A DNA stretch of 64,000 nucleotides. Source: Seison nebaliae (Eukaryota > Rotifera > Pararotatoria > Seisonacea > Seisonidae). The position numbers were made by a program, and so were the translations under genes. The DNA lies in assembly GCA_023231475.1 (NCBI GenBank), contig JALJEE010003057.1, forward strand, positions 1 to 64,000, given 5' to 3'. Shown here piece by piece: positions 8,496 to 21,980 of the stretch. How positions within the stretch are numbered: position 1 is the stretch's first letter; the number at the start of each line of letters is the position of its first letter. The notes beneath the pieces were generated by a model. It was not told where the DNA came from. It ran no database searches and worked only from the letters and a program-made list of their open reading frames with translations.

Positions 8496-10138
8496 ATGAT
8501 GATATTTCAATTCATATTGATAATTCTTCCATGTATCTGGTGCTCTTATGAACCAATGGTGCAGCAGCAACCGCAACAAATCCATTTAGCTTATACACGT
8601 TAGATAGAAGAAACTTAAATTAAATTAGAATTCATATTTTTTTGTTAAAGGGAATGGAAATGAAATGAGTGTTACTTGGATTACTATTATGGAAGTAAAT
8701 GATTCGAGAATCGAATATGGAGAACATTTGGACGTGAAATTTCCATACACTATATCAAATATAAGGAAAACTTTGTTTATTGATGGTGGTGACATGAAAA
8801 GGAGAGAATATATTTATTTCGGTATAATGACAAATTTGGAATTAGGTAAACAATATTTCTACAGAACTGGCAGTGCCACAAAAGGATGGAGTTCAATTTA
8901 TTATTTTACATTTCATCGATATACTTCGGCCCAATTGATCGATAATAAGAATGAAAATATTTCCATGAAACTAGCCATTTATGGAGATATGGGAAATGTT
9001 AATGCTCAAAGTCTACCGCGACTTCAAACTGAAGTTCAGATGAATGATATTCATCAAGTACTTCATGTTGGCGATTTTGCATATGATATGGCCGATAATA
9101 ATGCGAAAGTTGGTGATGAATTTATGCGACAAATTGAAAGTATAGCCGGCTATGTACCTTATATGACATGTGTCGGTAATCATGAAGCACATTAGTTTTT
9201 TTTAAAATTTTCTTTCTCAAACTCAACATAATTTTAGTAATTTTTCTAATTATGCTCATCGATTTTCAATGCCGGGAAATGAGGGAACATTCACATTTGA
9301 TAATAATTTGTTTCATAGGTCAAATAATTTATTTCTTATCTTTTCCAACATTAATCGATCACTTTAAGTTATGATGTCGGTCCCGTTCACTTTGTGACAT
9401 TTTCGACAGAATTTTACTTTTTTATGGAATTCGGATGGACTCAAATTCAAGAACAATATGAATGGCTGGAAGCGGATTTGAAAGTTGAAAATTCTGAACA
9501 AAAATTCTTATACGGTTTTTAGAAAGCTCATGAGAACAGAGATAAAGTACCATGGATTATTACGATGGGACATCGTCCCATGTATTGTTCCGATAATACG
9601 ACAGGAGATTGTACCAAAGTAGATTCAATCGTTAGAGAATTAATTTAAGAAATTCTTTTCACAAATAGTTTATTCGAATAGATCAGAGTTGGCTTACCAA
9701 TTATTCATGCTTATGGACTCGAAGATTTATTTTATAATTATGGTGTCGATATTGAATTATATGCACATGAACATAATTATGAGAGATTATTTCCTATTTA
9801 CAATTATACGATGTACAAAGGAAGTGAATCGGAACCTTATACCGATCCGAAAGCACCAGTTCATATCATAACTGGATCAGCCGGTTGTCAAGAACGACAT
9901 ACGATTTTCAGCAAAGATGATCCAAAATGGTCGGCTTTCAGGACGGAAGATTATGGATATTCCAAATTCCACATTTTCAATCAGACTCATATTCATGTTC
10001 AATATATTTCAGATGATCAAGTTATTTTTCTTCTATGATTAATGGTACATGATGTTAATCGATTGACAGAGTGGGAAAGTTGTGGATGACATTTGGATAA
10101 TTAAACATTCACATGGATTATATGATGGAAATAAATAA
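8496..10138 (+). CDS. ACP7: Purple acid phosphatase (ACP7-like metallophosphatase)
   Basis: Seven exons (8496-8598, 8651-9194, 9238-9318, 9369-9483, 9523-9630, 9682-10020, 10070-10138) give 452 residues with every junction in frame. All five metal-ligand motifs of the family are present in order: YGDMG (Asp about 147), HVGDFAYD (Asp about 176), VGNHE (about 210-213), GHRPMYC and AHEHNYER. The NHEAHYNFSNY junction across a GTT intron matches the family. An N-terminal hydrophobic leader (MMIFQFILIILPCIWC) and N-glycosylation sequons (NYT, NQT) indicate a secreted or lysosomal enzyme that hydrolyses phosphate monoesters at a dinuclear metal centre. The stop overlaps a run of AATAAA signals. Confidence 0.9.
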
Positions 10139-10306
10139 ATAATATTTTTTTGAAAAAATAATTTTTTTCCGTTGATACTTAAATGAAAATTTTTAAACAA
10201 TTTGTAATAAAAAAACGACATTATAATAAAAAAAAATTTTCGATTTTATTGAATAGAGAAAACTTTAAAATAATCGGATTGGTAAGAGAATCAGTTCGAT
10301 ATAGTT

Positions 10307-13300
10307 ATGGTCCAAAAGGAAGAAGGTAAAACACTTCAACAGAAGACCATAGCTAGATATGGAATACAATCAGATGTCAATCAATTAAGAAACATTCTAA
10401 CCGTTATCTCCACTCTCATCAATACCATCGTCTTTTTCAATATTCCCTATCGGCTTTGCTTCGGATACCGGAACATAGCAATGATGGAGTATTCGTATAA
10501 TTTTGACTTATTCATTATCCATTTATCGGATCTATTCCAAGTGGCATTTATTCTCGTATCTGTCTTTAAGATACAGGATATTAAAGGAATAATTTCGTGG
10601 AATTATCTCAAATCTTATTATTTCGTTATTGATCTATTGACGATTATACCGTTCGAATTAACATTCTATAAATGGAGAATAATTCATCTCGATTTACCAT
10701 CTCAATTCGTTGATCATTTACACACGAAATATCCACTTGTTAGCAAATATGAGAAAGTGATTGATAATGGTAATTTCTCGTTATTATTGGACAAAATCGA
10801 ATCGATACGAAGTCAATCATTACCAGATTATTCGTATCGTAACACCAAATATTTCCTGGCACATTTAACATTCGCTTCTCCTAATATAAAAGTCGGCTCA
10901 GCTCCATATAATGTGGCGATGTTGGATTATGATCCGGAAATTTATTTGTTTATGTTAAATCGAGTAGTTCGTATGTATCGTTTATTCGACTTCTTATTAA
11001 GAGAACGACGTGATAAATTATACGCTGAGATTGCTTTATATGCATTGGTCGTTTTGACAACAGTTCATATTTTCACTTGTTTTTGGTTCTATTTGGCTTG
11101 TGATGCAATTTTTCTCAATTTCTATCGTTGTCCCAAACCCAAATCAACATGGATGAGAGCGATTATTCAATCGTTTCCTTCGAATGTTCTGGAGAAACCA
11201 TTAATCCATTTTCAACGATTAGTTAATTGTGTTGATTATGATCCAACCAATTGTCCCTACTCCATTGTTCCCAATAGTAAATTTATGTTGAATGAAGTTA
11301 ATTATACATTTGACATGTTCTGGCCAGCAAGACGTTTCTTCATAGACGATCGTTATCTCTTATCGGCATATTTCATCATCATCTGTATAACCGCCGTGGG
11401 TTTTGGTGATATTGTACCGGTGTCAAATATGGAAATGATATTTGTCGATATGATTCTACTCATTACTACCTTTACCATCTCGGGATTTGGTCATGCTGCT
11501 GTTACGGCTTTATTTTGTATTTATTCGTCATTGCGAGTTGCATATGAAACGGCCGTCACATCTGTCATGTGTATACTCAAAGGTTCTTCTGTATTGGATC
11601 AACATTTCATTCGGACTTATTTCGACGCATATTATCGACAAATGAGAGCATTCTCCCCAAGAGAATGTTTACGATACTTAAATCGTGGAACACGAAATGA
11701 TGTTGCACATGAAATTGGAAAACCGTTATTGAAAGCCGTTGCACCAGAAAGTGAAGGAACTCAAAGGAAATTAGCGGCTTGTATCGACTGCTTTTTTTGT
11801 TATCCAGATCAGATTGTTGTAAAGAAATATCGACGATTAAAAAACATTATGATGTTGGCAAGAGGAACTGTTACTGTGATTGATTTACATAATGATCTCA
11901 TGCCTGACAGTGAGACGGTGATTGAAGCACCATATATTTTCGGTCTTCATAAAGATGGACCAGTTCTACCTTACTATCATATGATTCGAAGTAGCACCGT
12001 TACGGCTTGGTTAACTTTACCACGAATATCTGTGAATGAATATCTTGCGCGAGGTTTTGGAAATCAAGGTATTCGATTGAATGATTCGGTAGTACTACAA
12101 CAAAAAAGAAGAACAGGTGGCCATAACAGAATGGCTCAACAAACGAAACAATTCTATCAACTTTATCATCCAAATTTGAAGAGACCTCAAGAGCCGCCTA
12201 CAATCGTTATTCCCAAAGTGACTACTGTAAATCGAGTTTATGGTCGGCCTAGTGACATTTTCAAAAACTTCGAATCTGAAAAAGATGTGTTTTATATAAA
12301 GAATTCATCATCATCAGTTCTATGGCGACTGGGCAAATTTACAGTTCACCCATCCTCACAAAAATTCTTCATTTGGCGCAGTTTTATGGTACTAATTTCT
12401 CTCTTATGTGCAATTAATAACGCGACTTTAGTATTTCTATTTAGTTTGGAGGATTGTCCCGATTTCTTGATAACGATTCCCATTCTTCAACTCTTCAGTT
12501 ATTTGATGGATATGTTCTTGTGGATTGATCTGTTAGTGGAATTGAGAACGAAAACTACCGAGAAGATTTCCATAAATAAAATTGGAATACTTCGATATAA
12601 ATTTGCATCATTCACATTCGTTTTTAACGCTTTAGCAATTTTACCTTTCGAATATTTACTACCCATATTTTATGGAACTTTAAGAACGAAAAGTTATTTC
12701 TATCAATGGCATTTACCTAAAGACATTTATAATCAGAAATCATTATTCTTTTACATCTTGAAAATGAATCGTGCATTACGTTTATTGTCTGCTCCAATAA
12801 AGCTATCTCAATTGAACACATTGAGTCATATCAGGACTGCAACAGCATTATTTCTAACTATGACATTAATTGCAATTTCTTTCACTCATATGATTTCCAT
12901 CATATTTTATTTAAATCATTGTGTATTCACAATCAATCAACATCTCACATGTTTCATCTATCAAGTTGATCATAAATTCTATCGTACAACTGGTGCCAGT
13001 AATATTTATATCGTTGGTATTCATTGGGTTTTCTCTTTATTGTCAACATCAGGTTTTGGAGATATGCTACCACCATTGGGATTTACTAATTCTTCACCAT
13101 ATCTTTGGCTTTTCTATTCGTCGGTTGTACTTTGTGGCTTTTGTCTAAATATGACAACGACTGCAGTTTATACCGCATATCGTATCAATTTGTTAAGATT
13201 ACGAACTGAAATGAAAGAAAGAATAATTGAAATTGATAAATTGTTCACTAGACATCAATTGCCGAATCAATTGAAATATCAATTACATCGATTTATCCAA

Positions 13301-16300
13301 TTATTTTGGAATGTTCATGGTGGAAGTTTGGCTTTGGGCGAAGAATCTTTTTTGAAAAAAATTCTTCCTCTTGAATTATATGTTGAGATGTATCTGAAGA
13401 AAGACATTGATACATTAATACAACCAATCCCATTGTTTCGAGGAGCTAAGAACTATACTGTTTTCTGGCAAGCTGTTGCTGAGAAAATCTCTACAGTTTA
13501 CTATTATTCCGGACAAACTATTGTTCGAGAAGGTCAAGTCAAACAATGTTTATACATTATCAAACGTGGATATGTTGTGGCGAGACAAAAAAATTTATTA
13601 TTATTCACCTTAGGTAAAGGTGACTATTTTGGAGCGACCAGTTTCATTTCGGGTTCCCCCGAAGAAATGACTGTCGTTGCAAGAACAACAGTTGAATTAT
13701 TAATATTTGAAAGATCGGATTTCAATCAGTTATCGGAGATATTAGGACGACCTTTCGAATCAATTCCATTCACTACCAAAATCAAAACGGTTCCAACTTG
13801 TTACAAAGGTCAATTGGTACAAACACAGAACATATTGGCTAAAACTCAAAAATTGAGACTACCCTTCCTTATCAATGAAGTGGTTGAAGATGTACTCTTC
13901 ATTTTCTTTTGTATTTTATGTAGACATGCATACCAATATCAAGATACGGTAACACAACAACAATTTGAACGGCATGATTCCGTTAGTACGGTAATGAGTT
14001 ACAAAATCGCTAGTTTTGACATCAGTACCGTCGAAGATGATCATGAGAGTTTATCTTTCGTCAATTTTAAAAAGTATCAAAAGTCATTAATGTATCATTT
14101 GGAATATTCGTATGTGAGAGCGGTAACGGTATTTCTACCGTTAAAGAAACCCATTTTTCCTGATAATCCAACCGTACCATATTGGTTCATCTTCCGAGCG
14201 ATAATTGGCATGTGTACTTTCATTCTTTTAACTTATCAATTCTGTTTTCATGAAACATCGTTATGGATGGATTTAATATTATATACGTTCGATATGGTGG
14301 GAATTATTGATATTTTCATAAAATTTCACATTTCTTATATCACCTCATTGAATCATATGCAAACGAATATTCTTTATAATTCCTACAATTATATGAAACG
14401 AAGTTTCGTTATGGACATTCTTGTGATATTTCCATTCGATTTCCTTCTGCGAGTTGTCGCACCAGAACTCGAAGCCAAATCATTATTGGTTGAATTGTTA
14501 ATTCGTTCAAATCGTTTACTTCAAATTTATTATGGATTACAATTAATGTATTATTTCGAATCGAAAATCTTCCTAATTTCTTCACATTACATTTATATTA
14601 AATTAATTGGATTAATAATGGCATTCCATCATCTTGGAACTTGTATATTTTATTTACGACCTTGTCATTATCATTTATTCGATGAGATTGGAAGATTATT
14701 TTGTGGTCGTTTAATGGCCATCCAAACATTATTGGGATATGAATATTTTGAATTAACAACTTGTCATAATGCATTCTATCAACGCTTTTCCACCACCAAA
14801 CGAATGGATGGATCTCCATTAACTTTTATTCTGGAAAATAATTCTTGTATTTGTGTCTCCGATTCATGGCTGGATGAGAAACCATTACATCATAACTCTT
14901 ATCTGGTCGCTTATTATTATTTCAGTACAGTTGCAACAACTTGTGGATTTGGTGATTATCTTCCAAATTTAGCTTCCGATTTAATCACCGTGAATGTTTT
15001 CGTTGTATTTTCATTTATTGTTTATAAAGTTCTCCTCACTGAATTGAGTGCCGCAATAGCCAATATTGACGCACTTCGTGTTATATTCAAACAGAAATTA
15101 AGAAGAATAAGTGTTTTCCTTAAAGAACAGAATGTTCCGGAGACATTAATCAAACGAATACTTTACCATCAAGATGGTATTTGGAGACATACGAAAGGTA
15201 TCAATGTACACGATTTATTGGAGGGTTTACCTTATCGATTAAAAACTGATATCACTCATCAAATATATTCGGAGTCGATTCGACATGTTGAAATTTTTAG
15301 CACGTTGTCTTATGAACAAACAGAACGAGTATCACTTCAAGCGGAACAGGATTTTTTCGGTCATGGCGAATGGGTATTCCATCAGAATGATCCAGTTAAT
15401 AAAATGTATTTCCTCCATCAAGGAGTATGTGTGAAAGTCGATGAGATTTCAATGACAACCGTTTTATATTATCGTGCTGGCGAAACGATAAGTGATTTGA
15501 GTTGGTTAATTAATAAGACTTCTCCCTATGGTTGTCGAACGATTACGGATTGTATCATATTTTCAATTTCTATGAATACAATCAAAGACATGACAGAGAA
15601 CTCATCAGTCATTCTGAATCATTTGATGAAAATTTCGACAATGATGTATGAATTCAATAGAAATCAAATGAAGAATTGTTCTAAAATTGTTGACCGACCG
15701 AAAACCGTTTTCGCTTCACAAGGTTATCGTGAAAAGAATAATGAATTGGTAAGTTTATTTGATGCCAATAAATACGGAGGAGTTTATTCGATGATGGATG
15801 TCGATCAACAATTAATGGAAATACAAAAAATATTAAGTCGATCAGTCGATTTCTCTTTGTTGAAGAAAGCGGATATGTTCAAACGATTAGTCAGAAAAAT
15901 GAAGATACTCGAACATTCGTTCAGTCAACCAGCTGGCAGATATGTACCCCGATTAGATCGTGTGCACAACGAGATTTATAATTATGTTCATCATGCACCA
16001 AACCAAGATGTGGAATTAGAGAAATGTGTCGATTCGTTTGTTATCGCTTCTTTCAGATTACTCTTCCATTCAAATTATACTACTGAAGATATATATGAAA
16101 TCTTGCAACATCAAACACGAGTTAAAATCAATTTGGAATTATTATATAATCCACTCACAATAGCTGTTTATATATTTTTTGGTAATTTAAATGTAATCCA
16201 GAACGACTATCTGATACTATCGAGATTGCGCAATTTTAAGGGAGGTTTCGGAAACTTTATACCGGATAATGAACATGCATCTGAAAAGAGTAAAAGTAAA

Positions 16301-19300
16301 TTAAGCGTATCTGTAGGTAGTAAAAGTAGGATGACTCTATCCATTCATGATTCGAGACAATCGTTGAACGTTAATAATAATTCTACACGTAGAACTTCAT
16401 CACGAAAAGAATCTATCACCCAATTTTCAGTGGGTGTTGATGATGGTGCAACAATTAAAACTCCATTTATGAAATATCTTAACAAAAATAATAATAATAA
16501 TACAAATAATAATACAAATAATAATAATAACACTAATAATAATACAAATGATAAAACAAATAATAATGAAACAAATAATAATAATACAAATAATGATAAT
16601 GATAAGAAAAATGTCAATAATAATATGAGGAACAGTATGGATAATGTTAGCAAATCGAGCAAGTCAATAAGCTCCAGAATATTTAGCATCCATGATAACA
16701 CTGATAGTGAATCACTTAAATTTAACAGAGTGAATTCGACATTTACGATATTTCCCACTAGAAGTTCTATGTTTCATTCTGGTGTTTCCGTTTCAAGTAA
16801 CAAATTAGATCAATCCAGTATCAAATCACAAGGTAGATCGAGTAGCACTAGAACTTCCAGTACTACTATTGATTATAATGCGGAACAAGCAACGAAAGAT
16901 GAAAAACAAGAAATGTTCAACAATTATTATCAATATGCTGTTCGAATGTTCTTCAAAGATACACGTCGGGATGTGATAGATCATCCCAAAGTCCTGACGG
17001 GTAAGAGAGCGCTGGCTACGAATGTTACAGCCAAATATTTAGCGAGAGATCTTGATCGAGCTCCATATGATTTCAAGTCAACAAGAGAACAACGAGTTAA
17101 AATCCACAATCAATTAATGCACAAACAACAACAAGACAAATTATTAGAAAATTATATTAAGGATCGTTCTAGACAAATGGAAGATGTTCCACGGTTGGAA
17201 ACGATTCCCGATGCTCCAACAATAGATATCAACGTAAAAGAACCGGAGGATTATTTGGTACCGGAAGAAGATTGTGGTTTCTTACCACAATTCCCCAATT
17301 TGGATCAAACATTTCTCTACAGTGATAATTTTGCAGAATTTCATGAAGAAAAACAACCAAAATTTACTAATAAACAATTGAATGATGTTGGTGAACGAAA
17401 TTACCGTCGAGTTATTTTTGATGCATTAACTTATATGAATAAGTGGACGGAAACCGTGAAAAATGTTCGAGAAGAAGCGAGAAGAACAACTCGAATGAGA
17501 GACGATCATATTAATATGTTTGACGAGAATTTCAATAATGACGATGAAATTGGAAGAAATTTAAGACATTTAATAGGTGGTTGGAAAACAGATTATCCAG
17601 AACGTGCATATATTCCCTGGTCAATTTGGCCGTTATTTCGGAGTACTCCTCCTCTAATGATATCTTATGGAACTGTCACATTAACGAAGGCTTGGACAAA
17701 AGATATTTACTGGTACAACATAATCAGGAACTGGAGGATATATAGATTAAATAATGAGAATCATCGAAATTGCGCTGCTCTCATGTTTGGATTAGTGACG
17801 AACAAATTTCTGGAGGAAACATTAGCAGAAAAATGGTTACCGTTTAAACGATATCAAATGCGAGCTCGTCTAAAAAGTAAAATGGGTACGTATTATATCA
17901 GAGAGAACCGCATGGGTCCATGGTGCGGTTCTGTCGTCAGCATTTTACCATTAAAAGTTGGAGAAAAGATGAATCAATTAATTCATCTACTTCCTGAGCA
18001 TAGAACAAGACGAATAATTAATCATATCGGTGATATGAGAGATTATCGATATCTGATTGAAGAATTTATCGGATTCCGAGAACTGACAGATAATTCGAAT
18101 GAGAATATTGATAATGAGAAAGACAAACCCACATTATTCGGAAATATGAAGAGACATTTACTTCCTTATGTTGAATCGTTATTACCTACCATCAATATAA
18201 TGATTAACGAATTTCGAGCATTAGAAAGAAATCAACCCACATTACTATCCAGACGTGCTGATACTGATGTGATAAAGAGTATGATAGTTCGTCAAGCGCC
18301 AAATATTGAAAATGTACACGCTAATGCATTGCATACGATAAAAATTAAATTGACGAATTTATTCGAAGAAAATAGTCAAAGACTTCGTCCACTAAAAAGG
18401 ATTAAGAAGAATGCTTTGGCCATTACGGAAAGTATTGGTCATATATTCTCTCCAATTATCGGTTATCAACCAACGGGAAAATCACAGGCTATTCTACAAT
18501 TCATCATGATGATTACTTCCATCATGTCCTTCTTTTTGGTCACATCTCAATTTGGATTCCAATGTGATCGATGGCATTTAGTTGGATCAACTTCTATTTT
18601 AATTCTGTTCGACTTTTGTTTCATCGTTTGGGCTCATATCTATTCGAATACGGGAGGATATTTCGATGAATCTGGTCACGTAATTACAGATATTACGATA
18701 ATAAAAAAAGAGATTTTAACGAAGAAGAATATGGTAATTTTCTTCGCTGCTTTCTGTCCATTCGCTTATTGTGATTTCTTTCTTCCGAAAACTTGTCGAA
18801 CTTTCTATTCTACTCTACTTGGTTTGCCTCGAGCTATTCGCTTAAGATTCGTCATAGCCGAATTGGAACGACGAGAATCGATCGTCATGAATAATGATAT
18901 GTTGACACGAGCCACGAAATACATTCTTATCGTTATAAGTTATGTTCATTTATTGGGATGTTTTTGGAATATCAGTCGATTATATTCAAAAAATAATCAT
19001 TTGTTGTCATGTTCTGATGATTATTGGGAAAATAATCGAGCTATTCAAAATGACGTCTCCAACTTCTTCACCAATTACATTCACAGTTTTCATTTCGTTT
19101 TACAAATTCTGGTTGAATATGGAATCGAAGGATATAGAAAGGACCAAATCGGTCTATTTGTGGTTACTATAATAATGATATTTGGCCGTTTAACTCTCTA
19201 TATTCTCATTGGTAATTTCGCTTCTACTTTATTGAATACGATGAAAGCCGATGCATATCATCGACAAATTATCGAAGCATTGAAATTGTTGATGAAGAAT

Positions 19301-19887
19301 ACGAATGTGAGCGAAGAGTTACAACGATCTGTTGATGTTCAGACATCAATGAAATGGAAACGATTTCGAGGAGAAGATCCCAAAATGTTATTTAAACATT
19401 TACCAACTTGCTTACGAACAGAAATCAACGTGTTTATTGCTAAGAGAATGTTGCAACAAATCGCTGCAATTAACAAATGTTCAGCTGCATTCAAAAGAAA
19501 TATTTGTGCAGATTTATCATTCGAATCATACGAAAAAGATACATCGATCGTTCAACAAAATGATTTAGTTATCGGAATATTCTTCGTCCATAAAGGAATT
19601 GTGAATGTTTCTACTAAAATAACGATGGTTATAATTCAATTTTAAAGATTTCTCTTAATTTATTATCTTTATTATTATTATTAATTTAAAACTTTTAGCA
19701 AATGGAACGTGACTACTATTTTGGTGATTTGTGTCTTAATGATTCTAATACGAAATTCACAAGTAATGTGGTTGCCGTCGCTCCGTGTGACGTATTGATC
19801 ATCAAGAAGAAAGACGTAATGAAATTGAAGAACTTTTATCCGAACGACATTTCTTTATTAGCTTCACATTATGATTCAAAAAAATAA
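10307..19887 (+). CDS. CNGK: Four-repeat cyclic-nucleotide-gated K+-type channel (CNGK/tetraKCNG-like), 3169 residues
   Basis: One uninterrupted exon (10307-19627) plus a short last exon (19699-19887) encode four six-helix channel modules in one chain. Modules start near residues 30, 690, 1290 and 2725. Selectivity filters GFGD are at about 365-368, 916-919 and 1547-1550; module 4 has EYGIEGY at about 2934 instead. cNMP-binding-like domains follow each module (about 480-590, 1035-1155, 1660-1775 and 3050-3150), the last split by the only intron. A cytosolic linker of about 950 residues, with an Asn-rich tract near 2060-2108, separates modules 3 and 4. This is the single-chain pseudotetramer layout of sperm CNGK channels. 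None of the binding domains has the standard FGE...R(T/S)A cassette, so ligand gating may be altered. The ATG follows a possible acceptor, so an upstream exon is possible. Confidence 0.85.
16486..16625 (+). repeat. AAT-rich low-complexity tract encoding poly-Asn inside the channel linker
   Basis: Imperfect AAT/ACA repeats code for Asn runs broken by Thr and Asp in the cytosolic linker between channel modules 3 and 4. The frame stays open, so the expansion is tolerated. Confidence 0.85.
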
Positions 19888-19897
19888 AAAAATATTT

Positions 19898-20299
19898 TTA
19901 TGATTTTCTACAACATAACGTTTCCAGGAACGTAATAATATCTTCGTTTGACATATTAACATTTTCATTCTCATTAATCTGATGAACTGTCGTTCTTAAT
20001 CGTGATTTGACTTGATTATTAGAGAATTGAGTGACCACCATCGATCTTTTTGGACGTTTCTTAATCGACTTGTTTTTCTTAATCGAGTTGTTTTTCTTAA
20101 TCGCTTTCAATTTTTTCTTCTCAGCATCTAACTCTTCTAAATTCTTACAAATCGCTGTCCATTCATCTTTCGCTATTTGATTAGGAAGAATTTGAATTAG
20201 ATGTTGACCATTCGGAGCAGCCAAACATATCTCATTCTTTTCGTTAGTTCTTCGATATTTAATGGGAGTAGAAGTACAAGAGTCAACTTTTAATGGCAT
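19898..20299 (-). CDS. Small basic protein of unknown function
   Basis: A single-exon ORF of 133 residues. The middle is strongly basic, with a short internal repeat (KKNNSIKKNKSIKK) followed by KRPKRS, which could be a nuclear localisation signal. The C terminus is acidic and ends LETLCCRKS. No family recognised. The stop is 10 bp from the stop of the channel gene and its start is 56 bp downstream of the GH27 stop on the same strand, so it fills a tightly packed slot where a real gene is likely. Confidence 0.5.
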   Translation of the reverse strand: MPLKVDSCTSTPIKYRRTNEKNEICLAAPNGQHLIQILPNQIAKDEWTAICKNLEELDAEKKKLKAIKKNNSIKKNKSIKKRPKRSMVVTQFSNNQVKSRLRTTVHQINENENVNMSNEDIITFLETLCCRKS

Positions 20300-20355
20300 T
20301 TGAAACAGGTTAAAATTTGAACAGGGGAAAATTGAACGAAAACAAAAAAAACAAG

Positions 20356-21980
20356 TTAATTCAAAATTTCAATTAAAAGATAGACAGTTCCTTTCTTTTC
20401 TATACTAAAATCCATTTTCTTCGGTTTTCCTTTCTGCACTTCGTACAGAAACGTACCATTATGAACATCATAAATTGCCAACTGAAAACATAATGAATTT
20501 TCGGAAAACAGTCAATAATTTTAACGTTATTCGTTTCATAATCAATATTAAAATCTTCGAAATAAGCATGAAACACTTTCTTCTCGTTTCTCAAATTCAC
20601 CAGCAAAATAGCGTGACGACCATTTTCTAATTGTTTCACATAAACTAGACAATGATTCAACTAAAGACTAAATTGAAATTGAATATATGAAAATTTAACA
20701 TCTCCGATCATACGAGGCGCTTTACCTAATGGATCTTGATTAATGTCCAAATACCTTTTATTCAACAACATCTTTCTCTCAAGTCGACTAATATGTCTCA
20801 AATCAGCACTCAATAATAAAGGTGCGGAATAGATGGACCAAAAACTAAACTGCAATTTAGCTAATTCATAACTAACTGCAATATTTCCTGCAATAATCTT
20901 TAAATTAAATATAATAATTGAATTATTTCAAAAAAAATGAATACTAACCATATCTAAATCGTTCCAATGATGTGGACCGTGATAATTAATTAAATTATCC
21001 TGATTATTCGTATACCTTATATCATTAAATTGTCATATGATTATAAGAAAGAAACCAGTTAATAATTGATTCAATCGAATCTAACGAATTCGACACATCG
21101 TTATAATTCCGATAAAGATGACAAGTCTTACTAATTTTCTCATAGTCAGGCTAAAAAGAAATTTTACATTTTCATAAATTTTACATGGTAAAAGAAAACC
21201 CATTTGAGAGTATATGTCGCATGCCAAAAAGGCCAACTACACGAGTAGATTATTGAGCGATTGGACCTCTCAAACATTTCTCCTAATTGTGGATAACCTG
21301 AAGAAAGATGAAAGTCTAATTATCTTTCGAATTCTAAAATGATAACCATATTCTAAAATTTCTCCAGAAGAATGACATCCGTCCACTTTCAAATAATCGA
21401 TGTTCCAATCATTAATAAATTGATCCATATCAGATTTGACGTGTTTCAATAAACCAGGATATCCTGCACATGTCATTTCACCGTATCCGGTATACATTCC
21501 GAACTTAAGTCCTAGTGAGTGAATCTTGATGTAATTTAATGATCTCTGGAAACGACTGAGAGAAAACGATTGAACTTTATCGGAAACATGTCTCATTCCG
21601 TTTGGAAACCGTTTTCTGTCAGGTACTAATTTACCATCCATATCTCTTCTTCTTTCAGCCCAACAGTCATCAATCACCAAATATTTATATCCACTATCCA
21701 GAAATCCTCCTCTAACTAATTCTTTTGCCATTTCAAAAATATTATATTCACTAAAACATTATTATTTATCAGATGAAATGGAATGGAAAATAGAATTGTC
21801 TATTAAGTGAAACTTTAAACATTCATTTGGCAAATTACCACAATCTGTCTTACATTTAAATGTTTGCCAAGACATCCAGCCCATCGGCGGTTTTCCAAGT
21901 ATTAATTTTTTACCATCCACCACCAAAAAAATGAGGTGGAATAATAAAAAATTCCATTTGATATTCTCTTCTTTTTTCAT
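20356..21980 (-). CDS. GH27 alpha-galactosidase / alpha-N-acetylgalactosaminidase
   Basis: Nine exons on the minus strand (21980-21814, 21750-21576, 21524-21347, 21297-21200, 21150-21056, 21015-20949, 20897-20700, 20660-20526, 20481-20356) give 412 residues. The GH27 hallmarks are in order: KPPMGWMSWQTF, YKYLVIDDCWAERRRD, LGLKFGMYTGYGEMTCAGYP, YLKVDGC with the nucleophile Asp about 162 (human alpha-Gal A Asp170), SIIYSCSWP, WNDLDM with the acid/base Asp about 259 (Asp231), and LDINQDPLGK. A leader (about residues 1-23) suggests a lysosomal or secreted enzyme removing terminal alpha-galactosyl residues. Intron 2 (51 nt) lacks an in-frame stop, so its removal rests on homology. Substrate choice between Gal and GalNAc is not settled. 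Confidence 0.88.

Noticed and set aside
16345-16758. 137-codon minus-strand ORF rich in leucine and valine
   Set aside because: It is the antisense of the poly-Asn tract (AAT read as ATT/TTA codons) inside the channel exon.
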